DNA of 64,000 nucleotides from assembly GCA_965279195.1 (NCBI GenBank), contig CBDIHP010000031.1, positions 119,659 through 183,658 on the forward strand, in the 5' to 3' direction. The DNA is from CBDIHP01 sp965279195 (lineage in GTDB: Bacteria; Planctomycetota; Planctomycetia; Isosphaerales; Isosphaeraceae). Under the pieces are notes generated by a model that worked only from the letters and a program-made list of their open reading frames with translations, was not told the DNA's origin and searched no databases. Position 1 is the stretch's first letter. The number at the start of each line of letters is the position of its first letter. The translations under genes were made by a program, and so were the position numbers. Positions 37,650-44,835 of this stretch are shown here, piece by piece.

Positions 37650-37735
37650 AAAAAAACGAGGCCCAGACACGCGAAACGCCCCGACGAGCCGGGGCGTTCC
37701 TGTCAAACCGTGTCTCAGAGGATCAGGCCGGCCGA
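37650..37735 (-). terminator. Rho-independent terminator-like structure of the small basic protein gene
   Basis: On the minus strand the hairpin AACGCCCCGGCTCGTCGGGGCGTT is followed by a second pairing (AGACACG/CGTGTCT) enclosing it and then a run of eight T (37650-37657 region). It lies directly after the stop of the minus-strand gene at 37752. Confidence 0.6.
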
Positions 37736-37751
37736 ACGGAGAGCTCGGCGT

Positions 37752-37943
37752 TCAGCTCGGGCGCTTCGGGCCAGACTGGCCCGGGGCGAGCCGGCGGAAC
37801 TTGGTCTTCGGCAGGTTGTAGACGCCCTTGTCCTGCGTCCACTTGCCGTCGTCCTGGAGGACGGCCATCCGCTCGGCGCGGGTCAGGACATTGCGGGCCC
37901 CGCCCATCGCGGCGGCCTTCTTCAAGCTCTTGTCGATCGACAT
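37752..37943 (-). CDS. Small basic protein restricted to Verrucomicrobia/Planctomycetes
   Basis: 63 residues beginning MSIDKSLKKAAAMGGARNVL, followed by TRAERMAVLQDDGKW and LPKTKFRR. This matches my recollection of the small basic protein family described as restricted to Verrucomicrobia, Planctomycetes and relatives (TIGR04137). Strongly positive, no Cys; function unknown, possibly ribosome- or nucleic-acid-associated. The ATG at 37943 is chosen because the family begins at this point; GGAG lies 9 nt ahead. Confidence 0.82.
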   Translation of the reverse strand: MSIDKSLKKAAAMGGARNVLTRAERMAVLQDDGKWTQDKGVYNLPKTKFRRLAPGQSGPKRPS

Positions 37944-38183
37944 CGCCTCGAACTCCACTCGGGGCGTCCACCCCGGTCTCTGGCGTCGGAACCGGTCCCG
38001 AAAGGCCGCGACCCGGCTGCGGAACACACCTGCCGCGCGGGGGCTCCCGGCGCGGTGAAGGGACTACTGTATCTCTGGACGCCCCCGAGTTCAAGCCCGA
38101 TCCCGCGACCTTGTCCGCCGGCCGGGCATTCCGGTAACCTGGACGCTTTCCAACACGGGTCGACGATCGAGGAGTGAACGGCC

Positions 38184-39080
38184 GTGCCGCTCTGGGATTC
38201 CGCCTTGCAAGGGCTCGGCCTGACCGTCAAGCGCGGAAAGGTCCGCGACGTCTACGACCTCGGCGACCGCCTGCTGTTCATCGCCTCCGACCGCATCAGC
38301 GCGTTCGACTGGGTGCTGCCGACCCCGATCCCCGACAAGGGGCGCGTCCTCAACCTCTTGAGCCGCTTCTGGTTCGAGTCGCTGGGCGTCCCCAACCACA
38401 TGATCTCCACCGACCTCGCCGCCAGCGGACTCGCCCTCCCCAAGGAGGTGCAGGCCGAGTTGGAAGGCCGGTCGATGGTCGTCCGCAAGGCGAAGGTCGT
38501 CGCCTTCGAGTGCGTCGTCCGGGGGTATCTCTCGGGCAGCGGCTGGAAAGAGTACAAGGCGAGCGGGACGGTCTGCGGCGAGGAACTCAAGCCGGGGCTC
38601 GTCGAGAGCGACCGGATCGAACCGCCCATCTTCACCCCCGCGACCAAGGCCGAAGAGGGCCACGACCTCAACGTCTCCTTCGCCTACATGGCCGACGCGA
38701 TCGGGTACGACCGCGCTTCGATGCTCCGCGACTTCAGCCTCAAGGTCTACTCGATGGCCGCCGAACACGCCCGGACGGTCGGCCTGATCCTGGCCGACAC
38801 CAAGTTCGAGTGGGGGCTGGTCGAGGAGACCGGCGAGCTGCTCCTCATCGACGAAGTGCTCACGCCCGACAGCTCCCGCTACTGGCCGGCCGACGCCTAC
38901 ACGCCCGGCGGCCCGCAGCCGTCGTACGACAAGCAGTTCGTCCGCGACTGGCTCGAAGCCTGCGGCTGGGACAAGTCCAGCACGCCCCCGCCCTTGCCAG
39001 ACGACGTCGTGGCGAAGACCCGCGAAAAATACCTCCAGGCCTACGAGCGGATCACCGGCCTGGCCTTCCCCTGGGCCTGA
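38184..39080 (+). CDS. purC: Phosphoribosylaminoimidazole-succinocarboxamide synthase
   Basis: 298 residues from a GTG with GAGGAG upstream. ATP-dependent step of purine synthesis joining aspartate to CAIR. Family motifs: GKVRDVYDLGDRLLFIASDR, ISAFDWVLPTPIPDKG, VRGYLSGSGWKEY, LILADTKFEWG and LLIDEVLTPDSSRYW. Length matches the long (yeast-like) PurC. Cytosolic. aroC follows 51 nt downstream. Confidence 0.95.
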   Translation: MPLWDSALQGLGLTVKRGKVRDVYDLGDRLLFIASDRISAFDWVLPTPIPDKGRVLNLLSRFWFESLGVPNHMISTDLAASGLALPKEVQAELEGRSMVVRKAKVVAFECVVRGYLSGSGWKEYKASGTVCGEELKPGLVESDRIEPPIFTPATKAEEGHDLNVSFAYMADAIGYDRASMLRDFSLKVYSMAAEHARTVGLILADTKFEWGLVEETGELLLIDEVLTPDSSRYWPADAYTPGGPQPSYDKQFVRDWLEACGWDKSSTPPPLPDDVVAKTREKYLQAYERITGLAFPWA

Positions 39081-39131
39081 GCCGACCCGAATCCAGGTCC
39101 GAACACGCCTCCCGACCGAGACCCTCCCGCC

Positions 39132-40289
39132 ATGCTCCGCTATCTGACCGCCGGGGAATCCCACGGGCCCGCCATGACCGCCATCGTCGAGGGGTTCCCG
39201 TCGGGGGTGCCGTTCGACGCGGAGCTGATCAACCGCGAGTTGAAGCGCCGCCAGGGGGGCTACGGCCGGGGCAAGCGCCAGACGCTCGAAACCGACCTGG
39301 TGATCGTCGAGTCGGGCACCTATCACGGGGTGACGACCGGGGCCCCGATCACGCTGCGGCTCGTGAACAACGACGCCAAGCTCGAACGCCTCACCGAGCC
39401 CGCCGCCCCGCGCGGGGGGCACATCGACCTCGCCGGTTCCATCAATTACCAGACCGGCATCCGCCAGGTCCTGGAGAGGGCCAGCGCCCGCGAGACGGCG
39501 ATGCGGGTGGCCGTCGGCGGGCTGGCGAAGGTCCTGCTGCGGGAGCTTGGGATCGAGGTCTTCGGATACGTCCGCGAGCTGGGCGGGGTCGCCGCGCCGG
39601 CGTGGCCCGACGCCCCGTTCGACGCCGCCGTCCGCGACGCCAGCCCGGTCTACACCCTGGCCCCGACCAACGACGCCGCCATCATCGCCGCGATCGACGC
39701 CGCCAAGGAGGCCGGCGACACCCTTGGCGGGATCATCGAGGCCGTCGTCACCGGCTGCCCGATGGGGCTCGGCAGCCATGCCCAGTGGGACCGCAAGCTC
39801 GACGCCCGGCTCGCGCTGGCGGTCATGAGCATCCAGGCGGTGAAGGCGGTTGAGATCGGCCTCGGTGTGGACGCGGCGAAGCGACCCGGGTCGAAGGTCA
39901 TGGATTCGATCCGCCACGACCCCTCGGCCCGCGCCGACGACCCGACCTTCGGCTTCCGACGCCCGAGCAACAACGCCGGCGGGATCGAAGGGGGTACAAC
40001 CAACGGCGAGCCGATCGTCGTCCGGGCCTCCAAGAAGCCCATCAGCACCCTCGCCGCCCGCGGCCCTTCCGTCAACATGGCCACCAAGGCCCCCTCGCCC
40101 GCCGCCTATGAACGCTCGGACGTCTGCGCCGTCCCGGCCGCGAGCGTCATCCTGGAAAGCGTCGTCGCCTTCGAGATCGCCGCCGCCGTCGTCGAGAAGT
40201 ACATCGGCACCAGCCTGACCGCCATCAAGGCCGCCATGGCCACCTTCCATGAAGTCGGCCAGAGGCACCTGGCCCAGTACTGGAAGTGA
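39132..40289 (+). CDS. aroC: Chorismate synthase
   Basis: 385 residues. Last step of the shikimate pathway, EPSP to chorismate, FMN-dependent. Motifs: LRYLTAGESHGPAMTAIVEG at the start, RRQGGYGRGKRQTLETD, GGHIDLAGSINYQTGIRQVL with RASARETAMRVAVG, and NNAGGIEGGTTNGEPIVVR. Starts with ATG 51 nt after purC and could be co-transcribed with it. Confidence 0.95.
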   Translation: MLRYLTAGESHGPAMTAIVEGFPSGVPFDAELINRELKRRQGGYGRGKRQTLETDLVIVESGTYHGVTTGAPITLRLVNNDAKLERLTEPAAPRGGHIDLAGSINYQTGIRQVLERASARETAMRVAVGGLAKVLLRELGIEVFGYVRELGGVAAPAWPDAPFDAAVRDASPVYTLAPTNDAAIIAAIDAAKEAGDTLGGIIEAVVTGCPMGLGSHAQWDRKLDARLALAVMSIQAVKAVEIGLGVDAAKRPGSKVMDSIRHDPSARADDPTFGFRRPSNNAGGIEGGTTNGEPIVVRASKKPISTLAARGPSVNMATKAPSPAAYERSDVCAVPAASVILESVVAFEIAAAVVEKYIGTSLTAIKAAMATFHEVGQRHLAQYWK

Positions 40290-40399
40290 AGGATCGTCCC
40301 CCGGACCTCACGGCTCAATCGCGGAACGCCTCAACGGAGGACGCGCAAGCGCTGGGAGACCTGCGATCAGCGTAGGGGCCCGCTCGTCATCTCGTCGGA

Positions 40400-41395
40400 T
40401 CAAGCGATCTTGATGACGACCTTCCCGTTCAGCCCCCCTGCCCCCCGGATGCTATTCTCTTCGAGGAAATGCTCAGCCTGGGCCGCGTCGGCGAGGGGGA
40501 ACGTGCGGCCCATGAGGGGGCGGAGCTTGCCCTCAGCGACCCATTGGATGATGTCCTCTGCGCATTTCTGCTGCTCGGCCGGCGAGGCGTTGAACATGGC
40601 GAAGCCGAGGAGCGAGCAGTCCTTGGGGTAGAACGAGCCCAGGGGCAGGGTCGGCTTGGCGACGCGGCCGGCCACGACGATCATCCGGCCGCGACGGCGG
40701 AGCAAGGGGATCGCGACCTCCAGGTTCGGCTCGCGCTGAGTTTCGAACCAGAGGTCGATGCCTTCGGGGGCGAACTCCTTCAGGAGCGTCGCGACGTCGT
40801 CCGTCCGGTAATTCAGTGCGAGGTCCGCACCGAGGTCGCGGCAGAGCTGGAGCTTCTCGGGCGAGCCCGCCGTGGTCGCGACCCGAGCCCCGGCGGCCTT
40901 TGCCTGCTGGATCACCATCGCCCCCACGCCGCCGCTGCCGCCCGAGACGTAGACCGTCTCGCCTGCCGAGATCCGGCCGAACTGGAACAGCCCCAGGTGC
41001 GCGGTGATCCCCACGAGCGCGAGCGAGGCGGCCTCGGCGTCGCTGAGCGAATCCGGGGTCGTATAGAGGAACGCCTCATCGACGGCGGCATATTCGGCCG
41101 CCACCCCCTGCCGCCCGAGCAGGCCCTGGTTCGAGCCCCAGACACGGTCGCCGACCTTGTACCTCGACGCCCCCGGCCCGACCTCCTCCACCACCCCGCC
41201 GAGGTCGCAGCCGATCACATAGGGGAACGTCAGCGGCATCGAGACCATTCCCGACCGGATATAGAGGTCGATCGGGTTGAGGGCAACGGCCGAGACCCTG
41301 ACGAGGACCTGGCCGGCCCCCGGGGTGGGGCGCGGGAGGTCGCCGATCTGGATGGCCTCGGGCGGGCCGGTATTCTCGATGAAGGCGGCTCTCAT
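40400..41395 (-). CDS. Zinc-free NAD(P)H-dependent quinone-oxidoreductase-like protein (MDR superfamily)
   Basis: 331 residues. GroES-like N-terminal domain (VLVRVSAVALNPIDLYIRSG, IGCDLGGVVEEVGPGAS) and a Rossmann domain with VYVSGGSGGVGAMVIQQAKA. The Cys/His zinc ligands of alcohol dehydrogenases are absent, as in quinone oxidoreductases (QOR/CAA43-type). Start ATG at 41395 matches the family start (MRAAFIENTG). The Rieske protein lies 49 nt upstream on the same strand and may share its transcript. Confidence 0.87.
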   Translation of the reverse strand: MRAAFIENTGPPEAIQIGDLPRPTPGAGQVLVRVSAVALNPIDLYIRSGMVSMPLTFPYVIGCDLGGVVEEVGPGASRYKVGDRVWGSNQGLLGRQGVAAEYAAVDEAFLYTTPDSLSDAEAASLALVGITAHLGLFQFGRISAGETVYVSGGSGGVGAMVIQQAKAAGARVATTAGSPEKLQLCRDLGADLALNYRTDDVATLLKEFAPEGIDLWFETQREPNLEVAIPLLRRRGRMIVVAGRVAKPTLPLGSFYPKDCSLLGFAMFNASPAEQQKCAEDIIQWVAEGKLRPLMGRTFPLADAAQAEHFLEENSIRGAGGLNGKVVIKIA

Positions 41396-41444
41396 GAACG
41401 GGCGGACCTCGGCCGGGCGGATGCGAGTTAAGACGGGGAAGACG

Positions 41445-41756
41445 TCAGACCTGCACCTGGATCTCGTCGCCGACGACGCGAACCGGGTAGGAACCGACAC
41501 GTGTCCGGGGGCTGTCGAGCCATCGGCCGTCTTCGAGGCTGAACCTCCAGCCGTGCCAGGAGCAGGTGACGGTCTTGCTCTGGACGAGGCCGTCGCAGAG
41601 CGGGGCCCCCTGGTGCGGGCAGTTGTCGTCGATGGCGAAGTACTCGCCGTTCACGAGGAAGACCGCGATCACCCGCCCATTGACCTCGAACGGGGCACCG
41701 CCGCCGTCGGGGATCTCGCCGACCTTCGCCACGGCCTGAAAATTGTCTTCGCTCAC
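41445..41756 (-). CDS. Small Rieske [2Fe-2S] ferredoxin (NirD-like)
   Basis: 103 residues from a GTG. Cluster ligands are in CPHQGAPLCDG and CSWHGWRFSLEDG (Cys-x-His and Cys-x-x-His). The single-domain size fits Rieske ferredoxins of oxygenase systems or NirD-like subunits. It lies upstream of the oxidoreductase and may pass electrons to a partner not in the window. The GTG is chosen by family length; the frame extends upstream to an ATG at 41837. Confidence 0.85.
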   Translation of the reverse strand: MSEDNFQAVAKVGEIPDGGGAPFEVNGRVIAVFLVNGEYFAIDDNCPHQGAPLCDGLVQSKTVTCSWHGWRFSLEDGRWLDSPRTRVGSYPVRVVGDEIQVQV

Positions 41757-41885
41757 AGGACGAATATCCCGACGTATGGATGAAGGACCGCCGATCGGAC
41801 GACGGGCGACCTTGCGTTCCGGAGTAGCGGCCCCCATGATATCAGCCCGTCGCGGCGGATTGAATCGAGCACCCCGAGCCAGGCG

Positions 41886-42692
41886 ATGCCACCCATGAGC
41901 GACCCTGCCAGCCCCCAGCCGACGTCCGAAGCCCCCAGGGCCGGCGGGCCCGTCATGGACGCCCAGGTCCACGACCATCAGGACGGGTTCAAGATCGACC
42001 CCACCGACGAGGAGGACGTCGACGCCCAGTTCGCCGCGATCGAGATGGCCGGCGAGGAGGCCGCCGTCGGCTGGAAGCCCGCCGCCCAGAACGCCCTCTC
42101 CCCCGAGGTCCGCTACCTCCACGTCTCCCGGACGATCCACCAGCTCATCAGCGACCGCAACCGCTCGGTCGGGATTTATCTGCTCGTCGCGTCGGTCGCC
42201 GTCAATACGTCCAGCGGCCTGCTGCGGACCGAGCTGCCGGTCGACCCGATCATCCCGATGCAGTCGATCCGCTACTGGTGCATGCCGGTGACGTTCGGCG
42301 TCCTGGCCGTGATCGGCCTGATTTCGAGCCTGCTCCTGATCCGCAGCCGCATCGGCCTGATCTACGAGGTCACCAAGCTGAACGTCCTGATGGGCCTGCC
42401 GTCGCAGCGGGTCGAGCGGGTCAACCCGCTGTCGATCTTCTACCTGATGAACCTCCTGGTCGTCCTCCTGAGCGGGGCCTCGGCCGGGTTCACCTACGGG
42501 ATGCTGGCGCTGCCCAGCCAGGGCTCGCCGCAGTCGGCCGTGATCCAGGGCGTCATCGTGGCGATCGCGTATATCGTGCTGCTCCAGGCGATGTACTACG
42601 TCACGATCCTCCGCGCCACCACCGACACCAAGCTCGACGGAGCCCGGAAGAAGACCGCGGAGCCGGACCTCAAGGCCAGCCTCAGCAAATGA
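41886..42692 (+). CDS. Hypothetical membrane protein with four helices
   Basis: 268 residues. An acidic N-terminal tail of about 95 residues (DPTDEEDVDAQFAAIEMAGE) precedes four predicted helices (VGIYLLVASVAVNTSSGLL; VTFGVLAVIGLISSLLLI; IFYLMNLLVVLLSGASAGF; VIVAIAYIVLLQAMYYVTI). No family recognised. Its stop overlaps the start of the LOG-family gene by 4 nt (ATGA), so they are translationally coupled. A second ATG 9 nt in is also possible. Confidence 0.75.
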   Translation: MPPMSDPASPQPTSEAPRAGGPVMDAQVHDHQDGFKIDPTDEEDVDAQFAAIEMAGEEAAVGWKPAAQNALSPEVRYLHVSRTIHQLISDRNRSVGIYLLVASVAVNTSSGLLRTELPVDPIIPMQSIRYWCMPVTFGVLAVIGLISSLLLIRSRIGLIYEVTKLNVLMGLPSQRVERVNPLSIFYLMNLLVVLLSGASAGFTYGMLALPSQGSPQSAVIQGVIVAIAYIVLLQAMYYVTILRATTDTKLDGARKKTAEPDLKASLSK

Positions 42693-43321
42693 GCGACACG
42701 CCCCTGATCTGCGTCTACTGCGGGTCCTCCTCGGGGGCCCGACCGGCCTTCGCCGACGCCGCCCGCCGCGTCGGCCGGGCGCTCGCGGCCAATGGCCTCG
42801 GGCTGGTCTATGGCGGCGGCCGGACGGGGTTGATGGGGGTCGTGGCCGACGCCGTGCTCGAATCCGGCGGGACCGTCGTCGGGGTCATCACCGAGGGCCT
42901 CGCGACCGTCGAACTCAAGCACAACGGCCTCCACGAGTTGCACGTCGTCCCCGACATGCACGAGCGCAAGGCGATGATGGCCTCGCGTGCCTCGGGCTTC
43001 CTGACCCTCCCCGGCGGCATCGGCACCTACGAGGAATTCTTCGAGGTCCTCACCTGGGCCGCCCTCGGGATCCACCGCAAGCCCATCGGCCTGCTCAACG
43101 TCGAGGGCTACTTCGCCCCCCTGCTCGCCCTGCTCCGGCACGGGGTCGAGGAGCGATTCGTCCGCAAGGCTCACCTCGACTTGCTGCACATCTCCGACCA
43201 GCCCGAGGCCCTCGCCTCGGAACTCCTCCGCTTCGCCCCGCCCTCCCCCGGGCCGCTCTTCGTGGACCTCAACGCCGATCCGAAGAAGCCCGATCCCGCG
43301 ACGCCGGAGTTGGAACACTAA
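42689..43321 (+). CDS. LOG-family protein (TIGR00730; cytokinin-riboside 5'-monophosphate phosphoribohydrolase-like)
   Basis: 210 residues. Rossmann-like fold with ICVYCGSSSGARPAFADAAR, GLGLVYGGGRTGLMGVVADA, HERKAMMASRASGFLTLPGG and the catalytic PGGIGTYEEFFEVLTWAALG. Family members cleave AMP-like nucleotides into base and ribose 5-phosphate. Coupled by ATGA to the preceding membrane protein. Confidence 0.9.
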   Translation: MSDTPLICVYCGSSSGARPAFADAARRVGRALAANGLGLVYGGGRTGLMGVVADAVLESGGTVVGVITEGLATVELKHNGLHELHVVPDMHERKAMMASRASGFLTLPGGIGTYEEFFEVLTWAALGIHRKPIGLLNVEGYFAPLLALLRHGVEERFVRKAHLDLLHISDQPEALASELLRFAPPSPGPLFVDLNADPKKPDPATPELEH

Positions 43322-43335
43322 ATGAATGATGGGGA

Positions 43336-43373
43336 ATGGGTGATGGGAGTGATTACAGTCACCCATCACCCAT
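43336..43373 (+). terminator. Hairpin after the LOG-family gene
   Basis: ATGGGTGATGGG pairs with CCCATCACCCAT across a short loop, 15 nt after the stop. No clear T-run follows, so termination is suggested by position only. Confidence 0.4.
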
Positions 43374-43389
43374 ATCCCATCCCCTGCCC

Positions 43390-43419
43390 TTGTTATTTCG
43401 ACGACCCTCGAAATAAACT
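43390..43419 (+). promoter_or_regulatory. Palindromic operator overlapping the sdpR promoter
   Basis: TTATTTCGA at 43393-43401 and TCGAAATAA at 43408-43416 form a perfect 9-bp palindrome with a 6-nt centre, a typical ArsR/SdpR-type operator. It lies within a possible promoter: TTGTTA (43390-43395), 18-nt spacer, TAAACT (43414-43419). Binding here would block transcription, matching autorepression by the next gene. Confidence 0.65.
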
Positions 43420-43458
43420 CGCGAGTGCGTCGAATACCCGGGCAGGAGGCGTGGCGAC

Positions 43459-43773
43459 ATGAACGAGGTCTTCAAGGCGCTGTCCGACCCGACGCGGCGG
43501 GAGATCCTCCGCGTGCTGACACGGGGGGAGCAGACGGCGGGGGACCTGGCGAAGCGGTTCGACCTGACGAATTCGTCCGTGTCGCATCACTTCGCGGTCC
43601 TGAAGAAGGCCGAGCTGATCCGCAGCCGCCGCGAGGGGACGACGATCCACTACGCCCTGAATACCACGGTCGCGCAAGACGTCCTGAACTGGGTCTTCGA
43701 ACTCTTCGGCACGCAGGACGCGGACGCCAGTCCGGGCCCGTCGCCGGCCGGGGAGGGTGAGTCAACGCCATGA
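43459..43773 (+). CDS. sdpR: ArsR-family autorepressor, SdpR type
   Basis: 104 residues: MNEVFKALSDPTRREILRVL, then a winged helix-turn-helix with LAKRFDLTNSSVSHHFAVLK and AELIRSRREGTTIHYALNTT. No metal-binding Cys motif, as in SdpR-type members. It overlaps the next gene (SdpI type) by 4 nt, and a palindromic operator lies in its promoter. A short Pro/Gly/Ser-rich C-terminal tail is added. Confidence 0.85.
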   Translation: MNEVFKALSDPTRREILRVLTRGEQTAGDLAKRFDLTNSSVSHHFAVLKKAELIRSRREGTTIHYALNTTVAQDVLNWVFELFGTQDADASPGPSPAGEGESTP

Positions 43774-44435
43774 ACAGGCTTTACTGGGTTTCCACGTTCG
43801 TCCTGACCGCCGGGACCTTCCTCGGCACCGCGTACGTCTACGACAGCCTGCCCGATCAGTTCCCGATCCACTGGAACGCGAGCGGGAAGGTCGACGGCAC
43901 GATGGCCAAGCCCTGGGGCCCGTACCTCTCGCCCCTGATGATGCTGGGGATCGTCGGCGTGTTCGCCGCCCTGCCGTGGCTCTCGCCGGGCAAGTTCTCG
44001 GTCGACTCGTTCCGGACCACGTACCTGTTCATCATGGTCGTGATCGCGATGTTGTTCGCCTACATCCAGTACCTGAGCCTGTACGCCGCCACGCACCCGA
44101 AGGTGGACGTCGCCAAGTTCCTGATCGCCGGCCTCGGCCTGATGTTCGCCGCGATGGGGAACGTGATGGGCCGGGTGAAGCGGAACTTCTACATCGGGAT
44201 CCGGACCCCCTGGACCCTCGCCAGCGACCGCGTCTGGAACGACACCCACCGCATCGCCGCCTGGTGCTTCGTCGCCGCGGGCATGCTGATGTTCCTGGTC
44301 GCAGTCACGGGCTTGCCGATTTATCTGTCGATCTTCCCGATCTTCCCCGCCGCACTGGGGCCGGTTATCTACTCGCTGCTCCACTACAAACGGCTGGAGA
44401 AGCAGGGATTGCTCGATGCGAGCGAGATCGCCTGA
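43770..44435 (+). CDS. sdpI: SdpI-family (DUF1648) membrane protein
   Basis: 221 residues with about six helices. The DUF1648 start is LPDQFPIHWNASGKVDGTMA; the SdpI signature is NVMGRVKRNFYIGIRTPWTL followed by VWNDTHRIAAW. In Bacillus, SdpI protects against the SDP toxin and holds SdpR at the membrane. Here the pair is complete but no SdpC toxin gene is present. Confidence 0.88.
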   Translation: MNRLYWVSTFVLTAGTFLGTAYVYDSLPDQFPIHWNASGKVDGTMAKPWGPYLSPLMMLGIVGVFAALPWLSPGKFSVDSFRTTYLFIMVVIAMLFAYIQYLSLYAATHPKVDVAKFLIAGLGLMFAAMGNVMGRVKRNFYIGIRTPWTLASDRVWNDTHRIAAWCFVAAGMLMFLVAVTGLPIYLSIFPIFPAALGPVIYSLLHYKRLEKQGLLDASEIA

Positions 44436-44569
44436 ACATTGCGTCCGAAGCTCGCAATCAAGATCATCAATCGGTGCTCAAGCGTAACAAGCAGGCAAAG
44501 CCCGAATTCACCGGGCGAAAACCAAAATCGCCAGGGGTGGGAGTCGGAGTCGCCAGGCCCGGGGTGAAA

Positions 44570-44744
44570 GCGCTGGGCGAGGGTCTCCCGACCCCGCCCT
44601 TGGATTGACCGAAGGAAACCTCTGAACCGGGTCTCCAGACCCGTAACAGATCATCTTGGATCAACATGAAAGTGTCTGGAGACCCGGTTCGGCGGTCCCA
44701 CGTAGCGAGGGCAAGGGCGGGGTCGGGAGACCCTCGCCCAGCGC
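44570..44744. repeat. Nested GGTCTCC palindromic element, copy C
   Basis: The clearest copy, 175 bp. Outer arms GCGCTGGGCGAGGGTCTCCC and GGGAGACCCTCGCCCAGCGC are perfect inverse repeats at both ends; inner arms CCGGGTCTCCAGACCCG and GTCTGGAGACCCGG. It lies between convergent sdpI and the esterase gene. Copies A and B are at 761-930 and 10441-10599. Confidence 0.8.
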
Positions 44745-44835
44745 TTTCGCGGCTCGCCCAGATTTTCTGCCCCCGCTCAGTTCCTGTCGAGCCCAGACCA
44801 GATCTCGAAGCCGATGCCGGCGTTCGGTAGGTTGA

